Positions 1 to 10,708 are shown, numbered from the stretch's first letter. The stretch is 64,000 nt of DNA from JACKBC01 sp041391125 (GCA_041391125.1 JAWKON010000049.1:1-64000), one strand, 5' to 3'. Numbers and translations: made by a program. The notes: generated from the sequence alone by a model not told the origin.

Positions 1-4
1 GCTG

Positions 5-2428
5 GTGCTGCATTGGCAGACGCAGATCCCGGTGGGGTTGGGCGGCGATTCCTGGGTGCATCAGTGGACTTTCTGGTGGATCAAGCAGGCGCTGGCGCAG
101 GGCAAGGACATTTTCTACACGAACCTGCTCTTTTATCCCGATGGCGTTTCGCTGACGTCACACAACATTGCCTGGTTCAATATTGCCATCTGGCTGCCGC
201 TGCAGGCCATCTGGGGCAACTTGGTGGCCTATGGGATCATGTTTCTGGTCATCTTTACGCTCAACGGCTGCGGGATGTACTGGCTGCTTTTGGCGCGCAC
301 CCGTTCCATGGCCGCCGGCCTCATCGGCGGGCTGGTCTATGGCTCGTGGCCCTATCTGGTCAGCCAGCCGGGGCATCCCAACATGCCCATCATCATGTGG
401 CTGCCGCTGGCCATCCTCTTTATGCAGCGCACCTTTGAGCAGAAGCGGGTGCGCGATGCGCTGCTGACCGCGCTCTTTCTGGCGCTGACCGGCATTGGGC
501 GCTGGCAGTTGCTGATTCTGGCCGGTTTTGCCTTTGGCATCTACTTTTTGTACATGCTGGCTACGCACCGTGAATACCGCACGCGGCGGCTCTTTTGGCT
601 GTGCGGGCTGATTGGCGTCGCAGCCGTGCTGCTGATGGCGCCGCTGGGCTGGCCGCTGATTGCCGACCAATTTTTGCGCAATTATCCCGAAGATGTCTTT
701 GTTAAGGAATATTATCAGGGCAGCGATCTGCTGGGCTGGTTTATTCCCAATGTCAACATTTGGCCGTGGGGCTGGGTGGTGCGCCAACTGCCGCAGCGCA
801 TCCAGTTCTTTTTTGACCGGGTCGACTTTATCGGCCACGTCACGCTGATCCTGGCCGTGCTGGGCGCCCGCAAGTTGCGCGGGCGCAGCCTGGTTTGGAT
901 TTTGATGGCGCTCTTCTACGCCATCTTTGCGCTGGGGACCGACTTCCGCTTTGCCAACGCCATTTACGAGCAGGTTCCCATGCCCTACCGGCTCATCGAA
1001 AACATCTCGCTGATCAGCATCATCCGCTACCCGCACCGCTTTAACGCCTTCCTGTCGCTGCCGGTGGCGCTGCTGGCCGGTTATGGCGCGCTGGCGCTGC
1101 GCGAGCGCTGGTCGGCGCGGGTCAACGGGACGCTGCTGGTGGGCGTGCTGGCGCTGCTGGTGGTGGGTGAACATTGGCTCTATCCGTACCGCATTGCGCC
1201 CATCGACGTGCCGCAGTGGCATCAGCAACTGGCGCAGGAGCCAGGTGAATTTGGCCTGCTGGAACTGCCCATGGATCACCGTGGCTGGGACAAAGATTAC
1301 ATGCGCTATCAAATGGTGCATCAAAAACCGCTGGCCCAGGGCCACATTTCGCGACCCACGCGCGAAGCTTATGCCCTGCTGCAAAGCACGCGCTACTTGA
1401 GCCTGCTCGAAGCCGAGAACCTGATGGGTGAGGACATTGGCGATGTGACGCACGAACTCAAGGTGTTGGCCGACCACAACATCCGCTACTTGGTGCTGCA
1501 CAAGCAGTTTGCCACGGCGGAACAGATGATGCTGTGGCGCCAATGGTTGGTTTATGCGCCGGTGCATGAGGATGATGAGGTGGTGGTTTATGAAACCACG
1601 CCGGTGTACGGCCGCGATTACGAAATCGCCCAGCCCGTCACCGACGCGATTGGCCTCATTGCGTTCGATTCCAATTTGGGGGCGCTGGGCGGGCAGATGC
1701 TGCAAGCGGGCACGGTGCAGGTCTTTGCCCAGTGGGGCAGCCGGGCGGCGCCGGGGCGGGCGTATCAAAGCTGCCTCAATTTGGATGGGCCCGCGCAGGA
1801 GCAGCACTGCTTTGACCTGGGCGGTGAATGGCCATCGCAAAACTGGGCGGACAACGAAATTGTGCGCGAGACGTACAATGCGCAGATCAGCCCCTTTTTA
1901 GAGCCCGGCGATTATGCGCTCTCGCTAAAACTTGTCGACACGGAAACAAGAGACGCGGTGGGTGACTCCGTTGCGCTGGGTAATCTGAAAGTGCTGCCGA
2001 TTGCGCGCGCTTTTGACGCGCCGACCGTTGAGCATCCACTTCAGGCCACCTTTGGCGATCAAATGGAGCTGCTGGGCTATGATCTGAGCCAGGAGAGCAA
2101 CCAGATTTTGGTGACGGTCTATTGGCGGGCGTTGACGCGCATGGACCATTCGTATAAATTCTTTGCCCACCTGCTGGACGCCAACGGCCAGCGCATCGCC
2201 CAGCACGACGCCGTGCCGCGCCAGTGGAGCTACCCGACCACCCAGTGGGACGCCAACGAAGTGGTTTCCGACGTGCTCACGCTCAAGCTGGAGCAGGCTG
2301 ATGCCCCGCGCCCCTATCGCATTGTGCTGGGCGTCTATGATGAGCAGACCGGCGCGCGGCTGGCGGCGGTGGATGCGGAGGGGACGCGGCTGACGGAGGA
2401 TGTGTTGGAGTTGGCGAGAGTGGAATGA
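5..2428 (+). CDS. Multi-pass membrane protein with C-terminal beta-rich domain (YfhO/GT-C-like), 5' end open
   Basis: The frame is open to the left edge, so the GTG at 5 may be internal and the N-terminus is probably missing. Residues about 40-395 carry roughly nine or ten hydrophobic segments. The rest (about 400-807) is soluble and probably outside the cell. Its last part (residues about 690-800) has the look of a beta-sandwich domain often attached to Chloroflexota membrane glycosyltransferase-like proteins, with runs such as VTVYWRAL and KFFAHLLDANGQ. General architecture resembles YfhO/GT-C membrane proteins that act on lipid-linked sugars, but no catalytic motif can be pinned down. It ends in an inverted repeat facing the convergent PLP-enzyme gene. 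Confidence 0.6.
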   Translation: MLHWQTQIPVGLGGDSWVHQWTFWWIKQALAQGKDIFYTNLLFYPDGVSLTSHNIAWFNIAIWLPLQAIWGNLVAYGIMFLVIFTLNGCGMYWLLLARTRSMAAGLIGGLVYGSWPYLVSQPGHPNMPIIMWLPLAILFMQRTFEQKRVRDALLTALFLALTGIGRWQLLILAGFAFGIYFLYMLATHREYRTRRLFWLCGLIGVAAVLLMAPLGWPLIADQFLRNYPEDVFVKEYYQGSDLLGWFIPNVNIWPWGWVVRQLPQRIQFFFDRVDFIGHVTLILAVLGARKLRGRSLVWILMALFYAIFALGTDFRFANAIYEQVPMPYRLIENISLISIIRYPHRFNAFLSLPVALLAGYGALALRERWSARVNGTLLVGVLALLVVGEHWLYPYRIAPIDVPQWHQQLAQEPGEFGLLELPMDHRGWDKDYMRYQMVHQKPLAQGHISRPTREAYALLQSTRYLSLLEAENLMGEDIGDVTHELKVLADHNIRYLVLHKQFATAEQMMLWRQWLVYAPVHEDDEVVVYETTPVYGRDYEIAQPVTDAIGLIAFDSNLGALGGQMLQAGTVQVFAQWGSRAAPGRAYQSCLNLDGPAQEQHCFDLGGEWPSQNWADNEIVRETYNAQISPFLEPGDYALSLKLVDTETRDAVGDSVALGNLKVLPIARAFDAPTVEHPLQATFGDQMELLGYDLSQESNQILVTVYWRALTRMDHSYKFFAHLLDANGQRIAQHDAVPRQWSYPTTQWDANEVVSDVLTLKLEQADAPRPYRIVLGVYDEQTGARLAAVDAEGTRLTEDVLELARVE

Positions 2429-2431
2429 AGG

Positions 2432-2481
2432 GATGAAGGGATGACAAGATGAATTGAGCGTCATCTTGTCATTCCTTCATC
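2432..2481. repeat. Inverted repeat between convergent genes
   Basis: Two 21-base arms (2432-2452 and 2461-2481) match at 20 of 21 positions around an 8-base loop. Each arm is built from repeats of words like GATGAAGG and GATGACAA. It lies between two convergent genes and could end transcription from both sides, though there is no clear T-run. It belongs with the iterated-word palindromes found elsewhere in the window. Confidence 0.7.
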
Positions 2482-2518
2482 TTGTCATTTGTATTCTCGA
2501 GGAGCACCTACAATAAAG

Positions 2519-3895
2519 CTACCGCCCGCGCAGCTCCGCGATCAGCGGGTCGATCTCCGCGATTTGGGCGTATTCGGCGTCCCAGAAGTCCATGCTCTGC
2601 ATCTGGTCGATGTAGTCGGCGCTGTAGCCGAAATTGGTCCACAGGTCTTTCTTCATTTTGTGCAGCCGGTCTTGTTGGCCGTCGCGGTTCAGGTCAATGA
2701 TCTCGCCCAGGCTGGCGCCCAGAAAGACGCTCTTGGCCCAGGTCTCCAGCGTATCATCGTCGGGCCGACCGCCCAGGCTGTTGTAGAGGTGCTGGCTGAC
2801 CGAGGGGTAGCGATCATAGGAATCGGTGGCAATGGTCACTACGTTGTCGTCCGCGCCAAGGCCCAAATATTTGGCCGTTTTGATGGCGCCAATAATGTTG
2901 CAGATGCAGCTCGGGCCAAACTTGCCCATCAGATTTTGGCTTTCGGCGGCGGACACCCCCAATCGTTCCGCCAAAATGTGGGCGCCGGATTGAACCGCCT
3001 CCATGCCGCGGATGGTCTCCTCATCGTTGATCAGCATCAGCAGATCGGTGGCGTGTACGTTGTGGATCAGCGTCACCATTTTGTCGCCGATGCCCTCAAT
3101 TTTGTGCTGCCCCTGGCCGCCATCAAAGAGCGTGCTGCACTGGCGCGGCTCCAACGCCACCGTTTTGGCGTTGGCAAATTGTGACTTGACGTAATCCCCG
3201 GCGGCCAATGTCCCCGCGCTGCCCGGCGCGCTGACAAAAGCCGCCACGCGGCCATTGCCCACGCTCGCCGCCGCCTGCACCACGGCGTCGCCCGTTACGT
3301 GGCGATGGAAGCGATAGTTGGGCAGCAGCTCGAATTGGGCCAGCACCACATATTTCTCCGGCTTGCTCACATATTCACTGTGCGTGCGCTCCAGCGTCAA
3401 AATCACGTCGGACTCGGTGCCGGGGGTCAGGTCCAGCGCGCCTTCATAGCGGCGGATGCGCTCATAGCGCTCCTGGCTCATGTTGTCCGGCATGACCACC
3501 ACGGCGTGATAGCCCTTGAGCAGCCCAATGTAGGCCGTGCCAATGCCAAAGTTGCCCGTGCTGGGACCAATGACCGTCTTGTCGCCGGGTCGCAAAGCGT
3601 GGCGCACTTCGGCTTCGGCCAGCGTGGCGTAGGCCGGTCCCACCTTCATGCTGCCGCTGGGGAAATTGCGCCCGCTCAATACGATGATGTTGGCGGGCAC
3701 GCCGGTCAGCTCTTTGGGCAGCACGATCTTTTCGACGGCCTCGCCCGTGTTTTTCCAATTGATGTTATATAAGTTCAGCGGATCGGTCTCATCTTTTTGC
3801 AGAGCTGCCCGCGCCGCCGCCCGCAGATCGGCGTCCAAAAGCGTGGGCGTGCGCATTTCGGCATAAGTGGGGCCGGGTATAATTGGTTTGGTCAT
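2519..3895 (-). CDS. PLP-dependent enzyme of the cysteine synthase / tryptophan synthase beta fold
   Basis: This 458-residue protein has the hallmarks of fold-type II PLP enzymes. SGRNFPSGSMKVGPA carries the likely Schiff-base lysine (K84), GPSTGNFGIG (about 110-119) is the asparagine loop that holds the substrate carboxylate, and GSAGTLAAGDY (about 226-236) resembles the phosphate-binding loop. The protein is longer than O-acetylserine sulfhydrylase (about 310 residues) and ends in a charged, tyrosine-rich extension (about 385-458). Known relatives are annotated as cysteine synthase or cystathionine beta-synthase-like. The exact reaction cannot be read from the sequence. It appears intact and stands alone. 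Confidence 0.75.
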   Translation of the reverse strand: MTKPIIPGPTYAEMRTPTLLDADLRAAARAALQKDETDPLNLYNINWKNTGEAVEKIVLPKELTGVPANIIVLSGRNFPSGSMKVGPAYATLAEAEVRHALRPGDKTVIGPSTGNFGIGTAYIGLLKGYHAVVVMPDNMSQERYERIRRYEGALDLTPGTESDVILTLERTHSEYVSKPEKYVVLAQFELLPNYRFHRHVTGDAVVQAAASVGNGRVAAFVSAPGSAGTLAAGDYVKSQFANAKTVALEPRQCSTLFDGGQGQHKIEGIGDKMVTLIHNVHATDLLMLINDEETIRGMEAVQSGAHILAERLGVSAAESQNLMGKFGPSCICNIIGAIKTAKYLGLGADDNVVTIATDSYDRYPSVSQHLYNSLGGRPDDDTLETWAKSVFLGASLGEIIDLNRDGQQDRLHKMKKDLWTNFGYSADYIDQMQSMDFWDAEYAQIAEIDPLIAELRGR

Positions 3896-3934
3896 GATTC
3901 AGAAAATCCCATTGATATTGATTGCGGATAATTG

Positions 3935-4004
3935 TGATCAACAGATTGCACAGATTTGAAAGATTATAGACCTAATCTGTGCAATCTGCGTAATCTGTTG
4001 ATCA
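3935..4004. repeat. CAGATT-type palindromic repeat
   Basis: The left part (3935-3956) and right part (3974-4004) form an inverted repeat that begins and ends with TGATCAACAGATT and its complement. The arms are made of CAGATT words spaced by 3-4 bases. The presumed natural stop of the upstream-strand ABC permease lies inside the right arm (4002-4004). Related copies are at 9690, 23803, 32167, 57848 and 59445. Confidence 0.75.
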
Positions 4005-4834
4005 TACAATCTCCCATCGCTCCCGCCAATCCATCTTGCGATCCACCAGCAGCATAAAGCCAATCGCAAAAGCAGCTCAACGCCAGCAAATCAATCAGCA
4101 ATAACGGCGTGACCGGCCCCAGCAGCGTCTGCCGCAGAGCGGATGCGCCATAAGTGGCCGGGCTGAGCCAGCCGGCGGCACGCATAACGGCGGGCAGGTT
4201 TTGGGGTGGGATCAACACCGGGCCCAGAATCATGAAGAGAAAAAGTATCACCTGGCTATAGGTTGACGACTCTTCCAAGGTGCGGCTGGCAACGCCAATA
4301 TATGCGCCGAGCCCAGCCAGCGCCAATGCCGAACACGGTAGGACCAACAGCAGCGCCGGATGCAGATGCACGGGCAACTGGAGGAAAACGAGCCGAACAA
4401 AATAATCACTCCAATGGCGGGCAGCGACAGCAAGAAGAGTGACGGGAGCGACGCAATCACGACCAGATAGCGCTGCACCGGCAGCGTGGCGTAATAATCG
4501 AGCGTACCCACCGAGCGCATAAAGGCAAAGCGGCTGGTCATGCGGTTCATGTTGGTGAACATGAGCGTCACATGATGACGTTGCCGCTGAGGACATAGGC
4601 CAGCTTGTCCGCGCCTTCGTCGCCGGCAAAAAAGCCCATGAGCACAATAAAGATCATGGGGCCGACCATGCCGGTGGTCACCGTGGCGCGCCAGCTCCAG
4701 CGCCAGTTGAGCAGCTCCATGTGCAGCAAGCTGGCAAGCTGGGTCCATAAAGGCTGGGGGCGCGGCATTGGATGCGCAGTGCCCGTGGCCAAAGCAACAT
4801 TGGCGCTATCTGACGTCTGATTCAGCAGTGGCAT
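4002..4834 (-). pseudogene. ABC-2 type transporter permease, frameshifted
   Basis: The membrane half of an exporter. Three reading frames together give one protein: an N-terminal part from the ATG at 4834 with the first membrane segment (GMVGPMIFIVLMGFFAG), a middle part with RSVGTLDYYATLPVQRYLVV, typical of ABC-2 permeases, and a C-terminal part with VILFLFMILGPVLIPPQNLP. The last stretch reads WRERWEIV and a stop only after a further frame change, putting the natural end near 4002. Its start overlaps the end of the ATPase gene by about 29 bases, so the two formed one operon. At least three shifts interrupt it; these may be sequencing errors. Confidence 0.7.
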
Positions 4835-5721
4835 AATGGATATATAAATCCTCCAGCGTGGCGGAATAGAGGCGAAAATCGTCGACCTGACTCTGTTCCA
4901 GGCTGGCCATCACGCGTTCCAATTGGGCGCGCTCCAAATAGACCATCCAGCGCCCCTCGTCCAGCGGCTGAATTGAGAGTTCGGCGGGCAAAGTGGGCGG
5001 GGTTTCCGGTGCGAAAAATAGCTCCAGCCGCAGATGCTGATCCACCTGGCGTTTGAGATCGCTCGGTTTGCCCAGAGCCACCAATTTGCCGGCGTGCAAA
5101 ATGCCCACGCGCTGAATGATTTTTTCGGCCTCAATGGCGTCGTGCGTTATAAAAATAATGGTCGTCCCCTGCGTGCGGTTCAAGTCGCGCAGCACGTTCC
5201 ACACCTGGCGGCGACGCTGGGGCGAAAGCTCGTTGGTCGGCTCGTCCAGCATGAGAATAGGCGGATTGCCGCCCATGGCGATGGAGATTTGCAGCAGTCG
5301 CCGTTCGCCGCCGGAGAGATGCCGGCCCACTTTGTGGCGCAGCGGCTCAAGCTGCCAGAGCGCCAGCAGCCAGTCGCGCTCACGTTGCGCGGCGCGCCGA
5401 TTCAGCCCGCGCAGGTGGGCCGACAATAGATGGCCTCGCCGGCGGTGAGATGGTTGAGCGCCACCAGCTTTGCGGCATATAACCCACCTGTAGCGTGGTC
5501 GCCTGCGGTTGGCGCTAACCGGCGGCTGTCCGTAGAGCAACACTTTCCCCGCCGAGGGCGCAACCGTTGACCATCTGTGATAAGCGTACTTTTGCCGACA
5601 GCCATTGTCGCCCAGAAAATAAAGATTTCGCCCTGGTTAATTTGCAGGAGATTTGGTCGTTGGCTGGGGCGGGCTGGCCGAGATACCGTTTGGTCAGGTT
5701 TTGGATGTCATAAACAAGCAT
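4806..5721 (-). pseudogene. ABC transporter ATP-binding protein, frameshifted
   Basis: The ATPase partner of the permease that follows it. The start reads MLVYDIQNLTKRYLGQ. The Walker A region is split over two frames (GKSTLIT is visible around 5590-5600). The rest is open in one frame and contains the signature LSGGERRLLQISIAMG, Walker B ILMLDEPTNELSP and the switch histidine in FITHDAIEAE. The C-terminal about 90 residues resemble the tail domain of drug or polysaccharide exporters of the CcmA/DrrA type. Several one-base shifts lie between 5400 and 5660. Function as an ATPase for export with the next gene is an inference from order and family. Confidence 0.75.
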
Positions 5722-5749
5722 GGATGCGTCAGGATTATGGGTAGTTAAC

Positions 5750-7039
5750 TTAGAGCCCCAGGGTTTGTTTCACAGCATCCAACGTTGGCGGAATAACAGT
5801 TGGTTCCCCTGTTGACCGAATGGCGGCATCAATATCTTTGAGCCCTGCCGGTGTTGATGACCACAATGGTCTCATCTGGCTGCAACTTTCGGCCACGGCC
5901 TGTTGCAATCCGGCAAATGCGGCCGCGCCCGCCGGTTCGGCAAAGACGCCGCCCAAACGCGCCAGCGGCAAAATGGCGCGTAGAATAGCTTCATCCGGTA
6001 CGGCCACAAATGCGCCCCCGTCTGGCGCACGGCATTGAAGCGCCTTAATGGCATCGCGGCGTTGACATGATGCTGTCGGCGCGCGTGGTGGCCTGCACGG
6101 GTGCCGGGAAGTCCACGCCGTCGCGCCGGGCATTATCAGCCGCGCTACCCGGTGACTGCACGCCATAGAGCCGCGGGATCTGCTCTAGCCAACCCAGCGC
6201 CAACAGATCCTTAAACCCCTTATGCCCCCCCAATAATGCCCATCCCCCGCAAGCACCAAGAGACCGCATCGGCATACAAACACGCTACTTTCCCCCTTCT
6301 CGCTCTCTTTCTCCCTTTCCCTGACTGCTCGCCACCTCAAACACAACCGTCTTCTTCCCCTCGGTCATAAAGGGATTGTAGCCCGTGTTGCGGTTAAACC
6401 AATAAATTCAGCAGGCCGCCGTGCAGAGATCAAAGGCCTCATCGCGGAACCATCCACGGTCAGCACGGTGCCATAGACCAGGAGCTGGGCGATTTTGGCG
6501 CCAGGTGCGGTCTTAAGAACAAAAATCACGCCGCGCTGGCAAACGCGGCGCGACAGCTGACCAACGGCGGCGGCATTGCCGGTGCTGGCCGTGGCCACCA
6601 CCGGCAACTTGTTTTCTTGCGCCAGCGCCACCGCAATGGCGGAGGGGCGCGATCATTGAAGGAGGCGCTGGGATTGCGCCGTCATCTTTCACAAAGAGCG
6701 CCGTAAGCCCCAGTGATTCACCCAAGCGCGGAACCGCCAGCAGCGGTGTATGGCCCACGGGGACCGGCGGCAGCTGGCGCGGGCGGAAATGGGCAGCAAT
6801 GGCCAATAGCGTCCAATCGAGCGATCGGGGTCCCGCTGAATCTGTGCCGGCGTGATGCTTTGTTGAATGGCGTCGTAACTATATTGCACATCCAGCGTGC
6901 CTATATCGCTCAATTGATTGGGCCGACAATTGCACACATATTGGAATTGCTCGGCGTCAAAATGGCCAGGGCCATATGCGGTTTGACAGCGCAAACAGGT
7001 CAAGGATTTTATGAACGGTGAAAAGAGAAATTGGCTCAT
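5750..7039 (-). pseudogene. Threonine synthase-like PLP enzyme, frameshifted
   Basis: Threonine synthase turns O-phosphohomoserine into threonine. Five frames carry pieces in order: an N-terminal zinc-ribbon-like part (CLRCQ, then CNC, near 6945-6990), VPVGHTPLLAVPRLGESLG, the FVKDDGA segment just before the PLP lysine, VVATASTGNAAA, the LGGHKGFKDLLALG region and the C-terminal EPAGAAAFAGL. In the best reading of the lysine site the motif is SFND instead of SFKD (codon at 6655-6657), so the catalytic lysine may be lost or misread. The number of shifts is the highest in the window. It could be a true pseudogene or poor sequence. Confidence 0.7.
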
Positions 7040-7057
7040 TATGTTAAATCCCGCACA

Positions 7058-8182
7058 TTAAATTCCGCGTGCTGGAAACTCGCGATACGGATAGCGCGCC
7101 AGCGCTTCCTCATCCAGATCGATGCCTAAGCCGGGCGTCGTGGGCAGCTCAATATAGCTGTCCTTCACCACAAAAGGCGTCCGCGCGATTTGGCGCCCCA
7201 TCTCCTCAAAATTGACAAAGTATTCAGTGATCAAAAAATTGGGCATACCGGCGGCGGCGTGCAGCGTGGCGGCCAGCCCCAGCGTAGTGCTGTTATAGTT
7301 GTGTGGCGAGACGGCCACGTGCGCCGGTTCGGCCATGGCGGCAATTTCACGCAGCTCTAAGATGCCGCCACAGTTGCACACGTCCGGGTTGATGATGTCG
7401 GCGGCGCGCGCTTCAAAAATGGGCTGGAATTCGGCTTTGGTGTAGAGCTCTTCCCCCGTCACCACCGGCAGGCGGATGTTGCGCTTGGCCTCTACCAAGC
7501 CGGTCAAATCGCGCACGGAGACCGGCTCTTCATACCAATAAGGCCGAAACTCTTCCATCATGCGCGCCACGCGAATGGCGTGCACGGGCGCCAGCCGCCG
7601 GTGTACCTCCACCAAAATCTCCACATCAGGACCGACGGCGTCGCGCACGGCGGCCACGCGGGCCACCGCTTCTTCCTCCGCTTGGCGGTCGATCAGCGTG
7701 CGCCACGGGCCGGGGAAGGGGTCAAACTTGAGGGCGGTAAAGCCGCGCGCCACCACCGCCCGCGCCTGATCGGCCAGCTTCTCTCGATCCCCGCCGCCAC
7801 CCCAGCCGTTAGCATAGACGCGGATGGCCGGTCGGCAGACCCCACCCAGCAAATTGTAAACGGGCTGATTGGCCGCTTTGCCCACAATGTCCCACAGCGC
7901 CTGCTCGATGCCGCTGATGGCGCAATAAAGCTCCATGGAGCCGCGCTTGTTGCCAAAGTCCGTATAGGCCATAAAGGTGAATTGCTTGATGTCAAACGGA
8001 CTGCGTCCAACCAGATAGCGCGTCAAGGCGTGGATGTGCGCTTCGATGGTTTTGTCGCGGTCGGCCTGCGTATAGGCTTCACCCCAGCCATAAATGCCTG
8101 CATCGGTTTCGACTTTGACAAAGAGCCAGTTTTTGCCGCGGCCGGGGTGGACGAGAAAGGTGCGGATGTTGGTGATTTTCAT
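7058..8182 (-). CDS. Mandelate racemase / muconate lactonizing family acid-sugar dehydratase
   Basis: An intact 374-residue enolase-superfamily enzyme. Visible active-site residues are K152 in LKFDPF, metal-ligand candidates E192 (VEVH), E218 (YWYEEP) and E244 (TGEELY), and H194 and H294 (SPHNYNS). The E-V-H and S-P-H-N pattern is like galactonate or related sugar-acid dehydratases, which remove water to give a 2-keto-3-deoxy acid. The precise sugar acid cannot be named. It is one of three such enzymes in the window, next to the carbohydrate importers, so a role in sugar-acid breakdown is likely. Confidence 0.85.
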   Translation of the reverse strand: MKITNIRTFLVHPGRGKNWLFVKVETDAGIYGWGEAYTQADRDKTIEAHIHALTRYLVGRSPFDIKQFTFMAYTDFGNKRGSMELYCAISGIEQALWDIVGKAANQPVYNLLGGVCRPAIRVYANGWGGGGDREKLADQARAVVARGFTALKFDPFPGPWRTLIDRQAEEEAVARVAAVRDAVGPDVEILVEVHRRLAPVHAIRVARMMEEFRPYWYEEPVSVRDLTGLVEAKRNIRLPVVTGEELYTKAEFQPIFEARAADIINPDVCNCGGILELREIAAMAEPAHVAVSPHNYNSTTLGLAATLHAAAGMPNFLITEYFVNFEEMGRQIARTPFVVKDSYIELPTTPGLGIDLDEEALARYPYREFPARGI

Positions 8183-8192
8183 GGTGGTGATC

Positions 8193-8232
8193 CGGGTTGA
8201 GTATTGAGTATTGAGTGTTGCGTAGTGCGTGA
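8193..8232. repeat. Iterated GAGTATT repeat
   Basis: Short tandem copies of GAGTATT/GAGTGTTG words end in CGTAGTGCGTGAACTGG. It lies just upstream of the dehydratase gene on the minus strand. A similar unit (CAACACTCAATACTCAATAC) occurs at 58209 before the CoA-transferase. Confidence 0.5.
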
Positions 8233-8282
8233 ACTGGTAGAGACGTTTTTTGGGGGAAAGTCAGTGATATTCAGGGTGGGGG

Positions 8283-8358
8283 AATAATGGTGAATGGTGA
8301 ACAGGGCGGGTGCGTGGCCGGCCTCGTTCACGATTTACCATTCACCATTCGTAATTAA
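8283..8358. repeat. Inverted repeat of GAATGGT words after enolase gene
   Basis: Left arm 8286-8302 (AATGGTGAATGGTGAAC) pairs with 8326-8349 (GTTCACGATTTACCATTCACCATT). It lies just past the stop of the enolase gene and may act as its terminator hairpin, but no T-run is present. Confidence 0.65.
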
Positions 8359-8372
8359 GGCGAAAAGGCAAC

Positions 8373-9665
<1,293 letters not shown>

Positions 9666-9689
9666 TTCTCCTCCGGGTATCTTTTCATT

Positions 9690-9723
9690 TTTAACCACAG
9701 ATTACGCAGATTGCGCAGATTTT
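9690..9723. repeat. CAGATT-type repeat, half copy
   Basis: Words CACAGATTACGCAGATTGCGC follow one another as in one arm of the palindromes at 3935 and 57848. No matching opposite arm is seen nearby. It lies directly upstream of enolase. Confidence 0.55.
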
Positions 9724-9784
9724 TTCGGCTCCATTGGTCCGATATGATTGGCAAGATAGATATTTGGTAACTACCAAGCCGTCC

Positions 9785-9826
9785 CCTGAACTTGTCGAAG
9801 GGGATCCGGCCTTCGACAAGCTCAGG
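9785..9826. repeat. Inverted repeat of the CTTGTCGAAGG type
   Basis: Arms 9785-9801 and 9810-9826 (CCTTCGACAAGCTCAGG) match at 16 of 17 positions around an 8-base loop. Very similar hairpins are dispersed in many bacterial genomes. The rest of the gap to 10098 holds a small hairpin GTCACT...AGTGAC at 9863-9881, related to the repeats at 18728 and 26716, and no gene. Confidence 0.75.
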
Positions 9827-10098
9827 CCTCGAGAGGCTTAGTCGTTACGATATTTGTTGTAAGTCACTGTTGGAGAGTGACCAGCGAATGCCGTCCCAAA
9901 CGCCCAAAAATCTGCTGTTTTCTGAATCTGTTGTAGTATGATCGGGCCATCCAAATGGCCATGCCTATCATTAACTCTCAAAATGGGGGAATCCGCAACT
10001 TTTCAGAACGGTCTACGTATTGTTCAATATCAAGATAACGGATTTTACCCTCGGCTCTGAACCACAAATGGAGGGCGAGAGGAAGATAGAGGTTGATT

Positions 10099-10602
10099 AT
10101 GAACGAGAACATTTTGACTGATGTGCAAGTGAAAGACAAAGCAGGCCCGGCGGCAATGACAGGGGGTGCAGAAATGGCGCAACCAGTGGCAACGGTAGAG
10201 TCAGTCTATTCAGAGACACCATCCGATATGCCCGTGCAAAAGCTGCGTGACGATGGCGTAACGCTGATTGCCGGCTACCACTTCTTCTGGGGTGCGTTAC
10301 TGTTGCTCGCCACTTGTATTCTAGCGATTCCCACGCTGATCACGGGGATTGTGGGCTTTGTGGAAGACTCGGACGCGCTGATCGCCACAGGCATCCTGTT
10401 TGTAATAGGCTCGATTGTGATGGTGCTTTGTCTGCTTTACCTGGTGGTCGGCTATGGGTTGTGGACGCTGCGGCGCTGGGGGCGCACAGCAGCCATTGCG
10501 CTTGGCGTCATCAGCCTGCTCAACGTGCCGATTGGCACATTTGTGGGCGGCGCCACCATTTGGTATCTGCTCAAAGAGGATGTGGCGCAGCAGTTTGAGT
10601 AG
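10099..10602 (+). CDS. Small membrane protein of unknown function
   Basis: A 167-residue protein starting at the ATG at 10099, with AGAGG upstream. Residues 1-50 are hydrophilic and probably cytoplasmic. Residues about 55-160 hold three or four hydrophobic segments (YHFFWGALLLLATCILAIP; IATGILFVIGSIVMVLCLLY; TAAIALGVISLLNVPIGTF). No catalytic motif is seen. The layout recalls small membrane families such as DUF4064 or DUF2127, but I do not recognise it with confidence. A strong terminator follows. Confidence 0.7.
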   Translation: MNENILTDVQVKDKAGPAAMTGGAEMAQPVATVESVYSETPSDMPVQKLRDDGVTLIAGYHFFWGALLLLATCILAIPTLITGIVGFVEDSDALIATGILFVIGSIVMVLCLLYLVVGYGLWTLRRWGRTAAIALGVISLLNVPIGTFVGGATIWYLLKEDVAQQFE

Positions 10603-10648
10603 GTTATGCAGTCGCATGGTTGCGTCGACAGATATGATTGAGATGATT

Positions 10649-10679
10649 GAGACCTTGGCGGTAGCCAGGGTCTCTTTTT
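10649..10679 (+). terminator. Intrinsic terminator
   Basis: An 11-base stem (10649-10659 with 10664-10674, one G-U pair), a GGTA loop and TTTTT immediately after. It ends the small membrane protein transcript. Confidence 0.9.
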
Positions 10680-10708
10680 GATTGGGTACACTTACATTCT
10701 TACCTGTT

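Noticed and set aside
158..1840. A 560-codon open frame antisense to the first membrane protein gene
   Set aside because: Its translation is Gln/His/Arg-rich without any motif and follows the codon periodicity of the real gene on the other strand. Similar long antisense frames at 27025-28836 (603 codons) and 32273-33637 (454 codons) were set aside for the same reason.
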